The notes under the pieces were generated by a model that worked only from the letters and a program-made list of their open reading frames with translations, did no database searches and was not told the origin of the DNA. Both the position numbers and the translations under genes were made by a program. This document shows positions 6,329 through 13,095 of a stretch of 16,280 nt of DNA, piece after piece; positions within the stretch are counted from its first letter, which is position 1; each line of letters starts with the position of its first letter. This DNA comes from Verrucomicrobiales bacterium (GTDB taxonomy: Bacteria > Verrucomicrobiota > Verrucomicrobiia > Limisphaerales > UBA1100), in assembly GCA_003517285.1 (NCBI GenBank), contig DPAW01000093.1, positions 1 to 16,280 on the forward strand, in the 5' to 3' direction.

Positions 6329-7417
6329 CTACTGCTTTGGCGAAGGGTCTTCGGCCACTACCCGGAACCCCGCGTGACTCATGCCGGTGTCTGGCGTGGT
6401 TTTCATCCGACGAAATGGGCGGTATGAGCCGCAGTATAGATCCGTGCATAGAAACGATCCACCACGCTGCACGCGCTTCCACTGGCCCGGCTCGTTCGGG
6501 TCATAACTTTCGGTGGGCCCTTTGGGATTGGATACGGGACTATTCCCGTAATAGTTCGGCATGTACCAATCCGAGCACCATTCCCAAACGTTGCCGCCCA
6601 TATCGTAGAGGCCATACGCGTTGGGCGGATACTTGCCCACAGGCGCCGTGGAGTAGTAACCATCCTTCTCGGTGTTTTCGCGGGGAAAACGCCCCTGCCA
6701 AATATTAGCCATGATCTTGCCTTCCGGTTCATGCTCGTCGCCCCATATATATTCCTTGCCCTTCAAACCACCTCGCGCGGCATATTCCCATTCCGCCTCG
6801 GTGGGCAATCGATGTTTGATCCCCGTTTTTTTGGTTAACCACTTGCAATAGGCCTCAGCGTCATACCATGAAATATGAACGACAGGATGATCCGCTTTAT
6901 CCTGATAACCGGTCTTACCCGGTCCTTCCGGGAGTCGCCAGCTTGCTCCAGGCACATATTTCCACCACGCCAAAAATGCGTTGTGGTTTTTCAACATCTC
7001 TAAGGGGATCTCCTCGTTCGGGGGCATAAAAACGATGGAACCCTCTTTGATTCCCGAAAATTCTGCCGGGGGAATTTCCGGAAAATCCTCCGGCTTTGGT
7101 TTCCGTTCCGCGATGGTCTTATAGCCGCTGTCCTTAGTAAACACCTCAAACTCCGCGTTCGTCACCTCGTGTTTCCCAATCCAAAAGCCATCCACTTTTA
7201 CCTGGTGCACCGGTTGCTCATCCTGTTGGCCCGTAGCAGAACCCATTTCAAAACTCCCACCACCCAGCCACACCATTGCATCCGTGTCGAACTCAACAGA
7301 ACCACTCGCATTCGGCAACGGCACCTTGGGCCCGGAACTTTCAGCAGGTTTGTCCGGCTGACATCCCAGAGCCAGTCCTAACACCATGATGGTGATCGTT
7401 TGGAAATAGTTATTCAT
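6329..7417 (-). CDS. Formylglycine-generating-enzyme (SUMF1-type) homologue, predicted lipoprotein
   Basis: FGE oxidises the active-site Cys of type I sulfatases to formylglycine using O2 and copper. The 362 residues carry the whole FGE-sulfatase domain: MVWLGGGSFEMGS (about 48-60), PGASWRLPEGP (about 156-166), HPVVHISWYDAEAYC, LPTEAEWEYAARGG, ANIWQGRFP and YGLYDMGGNVWEW. Cys324 and Cys329 sit in GGSFLCTDLYC with the same C-x4-C spacing as the catalytic pair of human FGE, so it may be an active enzyme rather than one of the many cysteine-free paralogues. The N-terminus MNNYFQTITIMVLGLALGC reads as a lipoprotein signal with Cys19, though Ala-Leu-Gly is not the perfect lipobox. ATG at 7417 was chosen over an upstream in-frame start at 7474 because it yields this signal and sits 8 nt inside the preceding small gene, as in translational coupling. 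It is tail-to-tail with the sulfatase. Confidence 0.85.
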   Translation of the reverse strand: MNNYFQTITIMVLGLALGCQPDKPAESSGPKVPLPNASGSVEFDTDAMVWLGGGSFEMGSATGQQDEQPVHQVKVDGFWIGKHEVTNAEFEVFTKDSGYKTIAERKPKPEDFPEIPPAEFSGIKEGSIVFMPPNEEIPLEMLKNHNAFLAWWKYVPGASWRLPEGPGKTGYQDKADHPVVHISWYDAEAYCKWLTKKTGIKHRLPTEAEWEYAARGGLKGKEYIWGDEHEPEGKIMANIWQGRFPRENTEKDGYYSTAPVGKYPPNAYGLYDMGGNVWEWCSDWYMPNYYGNSPVSNPKGPTESYDPNEPGQWKRVQRGGSFLCTDLYCGSYRPFRRMKTTPDTGMSHAGFRVVAEDPSPKQ

Positions 7418-7622
7418 GAATTGCCTTCGTTTTCGTTGAGTTCTTTTCATTTCCGTAAGCATCCAAACCTTCACGCATCTCGCGTTCGGCTTTGGTTTGC
7501 TTCACGCCCCAAATCATCCAGGCCACTGTGAGCCCGATCCATAAGACCACAAATCCTCCCACCCAAATAGGCCACTGATACGATTGGGTTTTCTGCTCTG
7601 AATCTACCGAAAAGTCCGCCAT
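7410..7622 (-). CDS. Small single-helix membrane protein, unknown function
   Basis: A 70-residue protein I do not recognise. The N-terminal 17 residues are polar (MADFSVDSEQKTQSYQ), then one hydrophobic segment rich in Trp (about 18-40), then a charged, probably helical tail with KAEREMREGLDAYG. The ATG at 7622 is preferred to a TTG at 7661. Its stop overlaps the start of the FGE-like gene by 8 nt, which suggests the two are translated together and perhaps work together at the membrane. A weak promoter candidate lies just upstream on the same strand (TTGCGT at 7661-7656, 16 nt, TATGTT at 7639-7634), in the 85-bp divergent gap to rsmI. The overlap and the clean transmembrane segment are the main evidence that it is a real gene. 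Confidence 0.62.
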   Translation of the reverse strand: MADFSVDSEQKTQSYQWPIWVGGFVVLWIGLTVAWMIWGVKQTKAEREMREGLDAYGNEKNSTKTKAIHE

Positions 7623-7707
7623 CGGGGCCCGAGAACATAACTGTGCCGGATAAAAACGCAATGCGAATCTGGTGGACGGCAGGTCTTGGGGCGTGTTTCA
7701 TCCCGCC

Positions 7708-8397
7708 ATGCCGCCTGCGCCGCTCCAACCCGGTACGCTGTATCTCGTTGCCACGCCTATTGGCAATCTCGAGGATATCACCCTGCGTGCGCTGCGGACG
7801 CTCCGCGAATGTACGGTGGTGGCCGCAGAAGACACTCGGCGCGGCCGCCAGCTCCTCAAGGCGCATGAGATTGATCAGCCCCTACTCAGTTGTCATAAAT
7901 TCAACGAAGCCAAACGATCGGGAGAATTACTGGATCGCCTAGCCCAAGGCGAAACTATTGCCCTGATTAGCGATGCCGGCACGCCCGGCATCAGCGACCC
8001 AGGCGAACGCATCGTACGCGCTGTGCTGGGGGCCGGACATCTTGTGGAAAGCGTACCGGGCCCATGCGCCCTCGCCACCGCCCTGCCCACCAGTGGTTTG
8101 CCAACGGAGGAATTTCATTTTGCCGGATTTCTTCCGCACAAAAGCGGTGCCCGCGCCCGCAAACTGGAAACGCTGGATACCGTGCCCGGCACGTTGTGTC
8201 TCTACGAATCCCCGCATCGGATTGTCAAACTGATGGGGGAACTCCACGCCCAATGGCCCGAGGCGCAGGTGGTGTTAGCGCGCGAGTTGACCAAAAAATT
8301 CGAAGAATACCTGCGCGGCACTCCGGAGGAATTGGCCGAGCATTATGCCGAGCGTAAGCCGAAGGGAGAATTTGTTGTGCTGGTGCATCGAGCTTGA
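7708..8397 (+). CDS. rsmI: 16S rRNA (cytidine-1402-2'-O)-methyltransferase RsmI
   Basis: Uses S-adenosylmethionine to 2'-O-methylate C1402 in the decoding centre of 16S rRNA. The tetrapyrrole-methylase fold is clear: LYLVATPIGNLEDIT near the N-terminus, AAEDTRRGRQLL, SCHKFNE, ALISDAGTPGISDPG, SVPGPCALATALPTSGLP, FHFAGFLPHK and LYESPHRI in the usual order, ending in GEFVVLVHRA. At 229 residues it is shorter than E. coli RsmI (about 286) and lacks the small C-terminal domain; the core is complete. ATG at 7708 was chosen because it places LYLVATPIGNL close to the N-terminus as in homologues; GTG codons at 7672 and 7693 are alternatives, and no Shine-Dalgarno sequence helps decide. The RRM gene follows 31 nt downstream on the same strand. 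Confidence 0.93.
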   Translation: MPPAPLQPGTLYLVATPIGNLEDITLRALRTLRECTVVAAEDTRRGRQLLKAHEIDQPLLSCHKFNEAKRSGELLDRLAQGETIALISDAGTPGISDPGERIVRAVLGAGHLVESVPGPCALATALPTSGLPTEEFHFAGFLPHKSGARARKLETLDTVPGTLCLYESPHRIVKLMGELHAQWPEAQVVLARELTKKFEEYLRGTPEELAEHYAERKPKGEFVVLVHRA

Positions 8398-8428
8398 ACC
8401 TGACGAGTGGGCGTGGTTTCCTCCGCCC

Positions 8429-8674
8429 ATGGCCAACACGTTGTACGTCGGCAACCTGCCTTTCAAGATTTCAGACGAAGAACTCGCCGCGCATTTCGCG
8501 TCGGCCGGCGAAGTAGTGGAGGTGACCCATGTACGGGAGCGAGGCAGCGATCGCTCCAACGGGTGTGGGTTCATCGAAATGGCTGATACCACGGGAGCCG
8601 AAAAGGCTGTGGTCAGCTTGGATGGCTCGGAACTAGCTGGCCGCACGCTCACCGTGGGTTTGGCCCGGCCCTAA
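8429..8674 (+). CDS. Single-RRM RNA-binding protein
   Basis: An 81-residue protein made of one RNA recognition motif. RNP-2 is LYVGNL (about residues 5-10) and RNP-1 is the stretch NGCGFIEM, in the expected spacing, followed by an alpha-helix and the closing GRTLTVGLARP strand. In RNP-1 the first aromatic position is Cys rather than Phe or Tyr, which may weaken stacking on RNA. Short single-RRM proteins are common in cyanobacteria and in Planctomycetes and Verrucomicrobia, often linked to cold or RNA stability. ATG at 8429 was chosen because RNP-2 then starts four residues in; an open frame continues upstream into rsmI but is not conserved-looking. Its stop overlaps the stop of the convergent FAD oxidase gene by 4 nt. 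Confidence 0.85.
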   Translation: MANTLYVGNLPFKISDEELAAHFASAGEVVEVTHVRERGSDRSNGCGFIEMADTTGAEKAVVSLDGSELAGRTLTVGLARP

Positions 8675-10050
8675 AGAAATTTTTCAGGATTCATGATCCC
8701 TTTGGGATCTAGGGCATCTTTCACCGCCTGATGCAAACGGCGCACTTCCGGGCCGGCAGCCAGCGGCCACCAGCGTTTCTTGGCAATACCAATGCCATGT
8801 TCGCCGGTGATTACGCCATCGTGTTTGACGACCCATCGAAACAATTCGTCCAACGCCGCATCCCGCCGTTGCTCATGACCGACTTGCGTGTCGTCCACCA
8901 TCACGTTGACATGAATATTTCCATCGCCCGCATGACCGAAACAGGCCACCGGCATGCCATGCTTTTTTTGGAGCCGAGCGGTGAACGCCAAAAGCTTCTC
9001 CAGACACCCGCGAGGCACAACGATATCCTCATTCAGCTTTACGAGGCCGGTATCGCGCAGTGAATAGGAGAATTCCCGACGTAACTGCCAGATAGCCTCC
9101 ACCGCTTCGGCGCCCAGCGCCTGATCAACAAACCGCGGTTTCAATGGTTCTAGAAGGCGTTTCACGTCGCGCAACTCGCTGCGCACACTCTTTTCCTGCC
9201 CGTCCAACTCGACAATCAAATGTCCGCGACATCCGGACAACCGCCGACTACCAGTGCGTTTCGTAGCTGCCTTGAGGGTAAATTCATCCGCAATCTCCAG
9301 CGCACTGGGGAGAAAGCCCGCCTTAAAAATGCGCCGTAACCCCTTGGCCGCCGCGGCAATGGACGGCATGCCGACGGACAACGCCGCGTGATACGGCGGC
9401 AACGGCAGAAGCTTGAGTGTGACTTCCGTCACCACACACATCAACCCTTCGGTGCCCGTGAAGAAGCGCGGAAAATCGAAGCCTGTTTTGTTTTTATGCG
9501 TGCGACTGCCCACGCGCGTGATCGTGCCATCGGGCAGCACCACTTCCAGACCCAACACATAATCGGAGGTGACGCCGTATTTCAGGCAGCGCGGTCCGCC
9601 GGCGTTGGTTGCCACATTACCGCCGATGCTGCAATCCGCTCGACTGGCCGGATCAGGCGGATAATACAACCCCTTGGCCTCGGCTTTGGTTTGAAGATCC
9701 GCAGTAATCACCCCGGGCTGGGCCACAGCCACGAAATCGTCCTCATGGATTTCCTTGATCCGCCGCATGCGCGCAACTGACAAGGCGATACCGCCGCATA
9801 ACGGCACGCACCCACCCACGTAACCATAACCGGCGCCACGCGGTGTCACGGGGATTTGATGACGATGCGCGAACTTCAGAATTGTGCTGACCCCCTTAGT
9901 CGAACGGGGCAGAGCCACGGCCTCGGGCTGACCGGTGGCAAACCATTTATCGCCCTGATGCCCCTCTAGCGTGGCCGCATCGAGCTTCAATTCACCCGGC
10001 GCCAACTGGGCCTGAAGTTTTTTCCAGAGCTTAGGATTCGTTTTCTTCAT
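8671..10050 (-). CDS. GlcD-type FAD-linked oxidase (2-hydroxyacid dehydrogenase)
   Basis: Predicted flavoprotein that oxidises a 2-hydroxyacid such as glycolate or D-lactate. The FAD-binding PCMH domain (about 40-220) shows LPRSTKGVSTILKFAHRH, PRGAGYGYVGG, DPASRADCSIGGNVATNAGG and GTEGLMCVVTEVTLKLLP. The C-terminal domain has FGHAGDGNIHVN and TGEHGIG, and ends with the family's DPKGIMNPEKFL. Length (459) is normal for GlcD. The FAD loop, usually RGAGTGLSGG, has Tyr in place of Thr and Leu. No GlcE or GlcF partner lies alongside, so the electron acceptor and substrate are unknown. The ATG lies 20 nt inside the DUF2007-like gene, implying coupled translation at the end of the mcsB-clpC-mla run. 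Confidence 0.86.
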   Translation of the reverse strand: MKKTNPKLWKKLQAQLAPGELKLDAATLEGHQGDKWFATGQPEAVALPRSTKGVSTILKFAHRHQIPVTPRGAGYGYVGGCVPLCGGIALSVARMRRIKEIHEDDFVAVAQPGVITADLQTKAEAKGLYYPPDPASRADCSIGGNVATNAGGPRCLKYGVTSDYVLGLEVVLPDGTITRVGSRTHKNKTGFDFPRFFTGTEGLMCVVTEVTLKLLPLPPYHAALSVGMPSIAAAAKGLRRIFKAGFLPSALEIADEFTLKAATKRTGSRRLSGCRGHLIVELDGQEKSVRSELRDVKRLLEPLKPRFVDQALGAEAVEAIWQLRREFSYSLRDTGLVKLNEDIVVPRGCLEKLLAFTARLQKKHGMPVACFGHAGDGNIHVNVMVDDTQVGHEQRRDAALDELFRWVVKHDGVITGEHGIGIAKKRWWPLAAGPEVRRLHQAVKDALDPKGIMNPEKFL

Positions 10051-10255
10051 CCGACTCGATCAACCGACGTGCTTCGTCTTCCTGAGTGGACGGAACTTGC
10101 ACGCGAATCCCTCCGGTGGCAAGCGAGTACCCTTCCATACTCAGCGCGGCCGCCTCGCCTTCCACGGTGGCATCCAGCCCGGCTGTTTGCAGACGCGTAC
10201 TCACGATCTGCGCCTGCACGGGATTGAACGCCGTGAACACCGTCACGCGGTCCAT
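10031..10255 (-). CDS. DUF2007-like small protein
   Basis: A 74-residue protein resembling the DUF2007 family (putative prokaryotic signal-transducing proteins, function not established). It opens with VTVFTAFNPVQAQIVSTRLQTAGL, the typical pattern for this family in which an element hops between sources and a short helix follows, then a central Gly/Ala region, and GGIRVQVPSTQEDEARRLIES. The acidic tail (SDEENES) overlaps the start of the FAD oxidase by 20 nt, and its ATG follows the mlaD stop after a single base. This tight packing suggests co-translation with the mla genes. The family call rests on recognition by eye. Confidence 0.72.
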   Translation of the reverse strand: MDRVTVFTAFNPVQAQIVSTRLQTAGLDATVEGEAAALSMEGYSLATGGIRVQVPSTQEDEARRLIESDEENES

Positions 10256-10256
10256 C

Positions 10257-11534
10257 TCACTTGGGCTTCACGCTGCGCGGCGGATTGATGAGCCGCTCGG
10301 GTTTGGGTTTGTAGAAAATCCCGCGGGCATTGAGGTTGCTGGCGAGATTTGAGAAATGGATAGCCGTTCCGTTCAAGTTGGTGAGCACGGCCTGAAATTG
10401 CAGTCGCATCTCCTCGTTCTTCAGGAGTCCGCCCGCCAGACCTTGGCCGGACTCAATCTCCATAAGAATCCGGTTCGCGTTCTGGGTAATGCCCTTGATG
10501 CTCTCAGTGGCGGTGGCCAGATTCTCCACCACCGCGGTGATATTGGTGCGGTTATTGGCCAGCGTGGATTGCAAATCGGCTGTGGTTTTATCGAGCTTCA
10601 CGGAAAAAGTCTCAATGTTGCTAAGCGCGCTTCGGACGGTGGGCGCGTTGGTAGCAATGAGCACCTCAAGCTCCCCAGCCGAAGCATGCAGGCGGCGGGT
10701 GAACGCCGAGAAATTGGTCACGCTGGTGTGAATCGCCGGCGCGTTGGTGGCCATGGCCTCGCGCAACTGCTCCGTAAACTCGTAGAAATTGGCCATGCTG
10801 GTATTGAAATTAGTGATGCTGGCCTGAATCACCGGTGCATTGGCCTGCACGGCACCCCGCAATTCCTTGGCGAAGGCACTCAGCTCAACCACCCCCGTGG
10901 TTAGAGCCGGGCCGTTGGTGGTGATCAAATTGTCTATTTTGGTGGAAATTTGGTTTAACCTCTCCGAGGTCACCCGGAATTCCGCAATGGCCGCGGTGAT
11001 GTTTTCCATGGAATTTGAGCTCAGCAAGTTTGTGTTTACGTTGCCGACCAACAGATCGATCTTTTTCACCGCGCCATCCACCCGATCAATCAAGCCACTG
11101 ACTTTTTGGCCGACCTGTTCCACATCAAACGGCGATTCACACGGGTGCTCCGTGCCTTCGGCCAACTCCGCTCCAAAGGTTTCACCGGGAAACACGCCAA
11201 TGAATTGGTCCCCCAAGAAGCCGGTGGATTTAATCCGAAAGGTCACCCCTTCGCGCACGACCTTGCTATATTCCGGGTAGAGCTCCACATTGATCAGGAC
11301 TTCACTACCGTCTTCGGTCAAATCAAAGCTATCGACATAACCAATCTTCACCCCGGACATCAGCACGGGCGAATCTCGGATGATGGTTCCAGCGTTAGAA
11401 GTACGCAGGGTCAGCGAATAAGTGTCGCGCAAGCCGAAGCCTGTTTCGCTGAACTTGATACTCATCACCGCCGCTAATCCCAGCAGCACGATGACAAACA
11501 GTCCGACCTTAAATTCCAAGCGTCCGCCGCTCAT
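10257..11534 (-). CDS. mlaD: MlaD-type MCE protein with C-terminal helical repeats
   Basis: Periplasmic, membrane-anchored substrate-binding component of an Mla-type phospholipid transporter. An N-terminal membrane helix (LEFKVGLFVIVLLGLAAVM, about 7-24) is followed by one MCE domain (about 38-120) with TSNAGTIIRDSPVLMSGVKIG and KSTGFLGDQFIGV. E. coli MlaD is about 180 residues; this one is 425. The extra part is a long, nearly uninterrupted helical region (about 140-400) that includes four to five tandem repeats of mostly 32 residues, each beginning near TNAP. The MCE-ring pore thus seems to be extended by a coiled tail, as in other long MCE proteins, though here the repeats are unusually regular. 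The C-terminus is Pro/Lys-rich. Its ATG overlaps the mlaF stop as ATGA. Confidence 0.9.
   Translation of the reverse strand: MSGGRLEFKVGLFVIVLLGLAAVMSIKFSETGFGLRDTYSLTLRTSNAGTIIRDSPVLMSGVKIGYVDSFDLTEDGSEVLINVELYPEYSKVVREGVTFRIKSTGFLGDQFIGVFPGETFGAELAEGTEHPCESPFDVEQVGQKVSGLIDRVDGAVKKIDLLVGNVNTNLLSSNSMENITAAIAEFRVTSERLNQISTKIDNLITTNGPALTTGVVELSAFAKELRGAVQANAPVIQASITNFNTSMANFYEFTEQLREAMATNAPAIHTSVTNFSAFTRRLHASAGELEVLIATNAPTVRSALSNIETFSVKLDKTTADLQSTLANNRTNITAVVENLATATESIKGITQNANRILMEIESGQGLAGGLLKNEEMRLQFQAVLTNLNGTAIHFSNLASNLNARGIFYKPKPERLINPPRSVKPK
10491..10922 (-). repeat. Tandem 32-residue protein repeats inside mlaD
   Basis: Units start at residues 205 (TTNGP), 230 (QANAP), 262 (ATNAP), 294 (ATNAP) and 326 (ANNRT, degenerate). 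Spacings are 25, 32, 32 and 32 residues; the short first unit is exactly one heptad less. Within units, T/S-N-F near position 12 and a Leu before the next unit recur. The DNA copies are diverged, so this is an old duplication under protein-level constraint. Confidence 0.7.
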
Positions 11535-12280
11535 GAAAAATCCACCTCCTTCAAATCCGCCTCGCCCCGGATGAACCGACTGACCTGCGGGTCTTCTGAA
11601 TTGAAGACCTCCTCAGCGGGGGCGTCCAGATAAACTTGTCCCTCACGCAGGTAAATAATCCGCTGCCCCATGCGCCGGGCGCAGCGCATGTCGTGGGTTA
11701 TCACGATCGACGTGACACTGTACTGGTCTCGCACGCGCATCATCAATTGATCGATGCTATCGGCCACAACCGGATCCAGCCCTGTGGTCGGCTCATCATA
11801 AAGAATGATCTGCGGCCGATGCACAATGGCCCGGGCCAAGCCGACCCGTTTCTGCATGCCGCCAGACAATTCCGAGGGCATTTTCCCGCCGACCCCGGGC
11901 AATTCTACCAGCCCAAGCACCGACTTCACGCGCCGATTGATCTCCGCACCATCAGTCACGCCCGAGCGACGGAGTGGGAAGGCGATGTTTTCGTGGACAT
12001 TCATGGAGTCAAATAGAGCCGCGCCCTGAAAAAGCATGCCGAATTTCTGTCGCACGCTGAGCATTTGCCGTTCACTCATGCCCACCAAATCTTGACCCTC
12101 CACCCGCACCGCCCCCTCATCTGGTGACAGTAGTCCCACGAGGTGTTTGATCAGAACGCTCTTGCCAGTGCCACTGCGGCCAATGATCGCTACACTTTCG
12201 CCAGCTTCCACAGAAAAGGAAATTGATCGGAGAACCACCTGGTCTCCAAAGCTCTTTCGGACTTTCGAAACTTCAATCAT
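11531..12280 (-). CDS. mlaF: MlaF-type ABC transporter ATPase
   Basis: Cytoplasmic ATPase that drives the Mla phospholipid transporter with MlaE and MlaD. The 249 residues start MIEVSKVRKSFG and contain Walker A GRSGTGKS (about 37-44), a Q-loop (MLFQGAALFDSM), the ABC signature LSGGMQKRVGLARA, Walker B IILYDEPTTGLDP and the switch His in VITHDM. The wording FDSMNVHENIAFPLR after the Q-loop and the LSGGMQKR signature are typical of Mla/Ttg2A-type ATPases. ATG at 12280 was chosen because it overlaps the mlaE stop as TAATG, a coupling arrangement; an upstream in-frame ATG at 12349 lies inside mlaE. The end overlaps mlaD as ATGA. Confidence 0.94.
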   Translation of the reverse strand: MIEVSKVRKSFGDQVVLRSISFSVEAGESVAIIGRSGTGKSVLIKHLVGLLSPDEGAVRVEGQDLVGMSERQMLSVRQKFGMLFQGAALFDSMNVHENIAFPLRRSGVTDGAEINRRVKSVLGLVELPGVGGKMPSELSGGMQKRVGLARAIVHRPQIILYDEPTTGLDPVVADSIDQLMMRVRDQYSVTSIVITHDMRCARRMGQRIIYLREGQVYLDAPAEEVFNSEDPQVSRFIRGEADLKEVDFS

Positions 12281-13056
12281 TAGCCCGGATACAACAGCGA
12301 ACGCAGGAAGAGTGTGAGGAAAAAGTTGGAGACCAGAATTGCGATGCACGACTGCACCACTGCTTCGTTGGTGGCGCGCCCCACGCCTTCGGCGCCGTTA
12401 GTGCAGTTGAGACCACGATAACAACTGATCAGTGAAATCAAGAGCCCGAACACTAGCGCCTTAATTACTCCCATCACCACATCCTCTGCATCGGTGTAAA
12501 AGTACATATGCTTGAGCGAAAAGGCGGATTCTATGCCAAGCAACGAACTAGCTAAAATCATGGCAGCGAAAATCCCCACGACCCAGGCCAACACCGTGAG
12601 CAGCGGCATGGAAATCACCGTAGCCAATACACGCGGCACCACGAGATGATCCACCGGATGGGTAGCCATCGTACGCAGCGCATCAATTTGCTCGGTCACC
12701 CGCATCGTGCCAATCTCGGCGGTCATAGCCGCCCCCACACGGCCCGCCACCATCAGCCCGGCCAGCACAGGCCCGAGCTCACTGGTCATGGCCACGCCCA
12801 CAACGCTGAGTGTGGCGGTGTCCATCTTGACCTTGTGAAATTGGTAGAACGTCTGCGCGCAAAACACCATGCCGGTGGAAGCGCCGGTGGTGAGGACCAC
12901 AAACTGCGACTTCAGGCCAATGAAGTGCATTTGCTTTATGAACTCGGCCCAGTTCAGGCGAACGGAGGATAAGGAACGAACCACCTCGCACGCCAACAGC
13001 GCCACGCGGCCCATGCCTATCACAAAGCTGGATAATTCCCCCTTGGCGGCGCTCAT
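12280..13056 (-). CDS. mlaE: MlaE-type lipid-transporter permease
   Basis: Inner-membrane permease of the Mla transporter, 258 residues with about five or six hydrophobic segments and an amphipathic N-terminal helix. MlaE hallmarks are present: TTGASTGMVFCAQTF, ELGPVLAGLMVAGRVGAAMTAEIGTMRVTEQIDAL (the coupling loop that contacts MlaF), MATHPVDHLVVPRVLA and the closing GAEGVGRATNEAVVQSCI. The start at 13056 is supported by AAGGAG at 13071-13066, 9 nt upstream. It lies 39 nt past the clpC stop on the same strand with no terminator between, so it probably shares transcripts with clpC. Confidence 0.94.
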   Translation of the reverse strand: MSAAKGELSSFVIGMGRVALLACEVVRSLSSVRLNWAEFIKQMHFIGLKSQFVVLTTGASTGMVFCAQTFYQFHKVKMDTATLSVVGVAMTSELGPVLAGLMVAGRVGAAMTAEIGTMRVTEQIDALRTMATHPVDHLVVPRVLATVISMPLLTVLAWVVGIFAAMILASSLLGIESAFSLKHMYFYTDAEDVVMGVIKALVFGLLISLISCYRGLNCTNGAEGVGRATNEAVVQSCIAILVSNFFLTLFLRSLLYPG

Positions 13057-13095
13057 GCCACCTCACTCCTTTTGATGCGCCCCGCAGGTCGCGAA

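Noticed and set aside
6329..7417. FGE-like protein as a cysteine-free SUMF-domain paralogue or a C-type-lectin-like diversity protein.
   Set aside because: Both catalytic cysteines are present with FGE spacing, several FGE-specific segments match, and there is no template/variable repeat.
10491..10922. The mlaD repeats as a recent DNA tandem duplication or assembly artefact.
   Set aside because: The nucleotide copies are well diverged and only the protein pattern recurs, so this is an old, constrained repeat.
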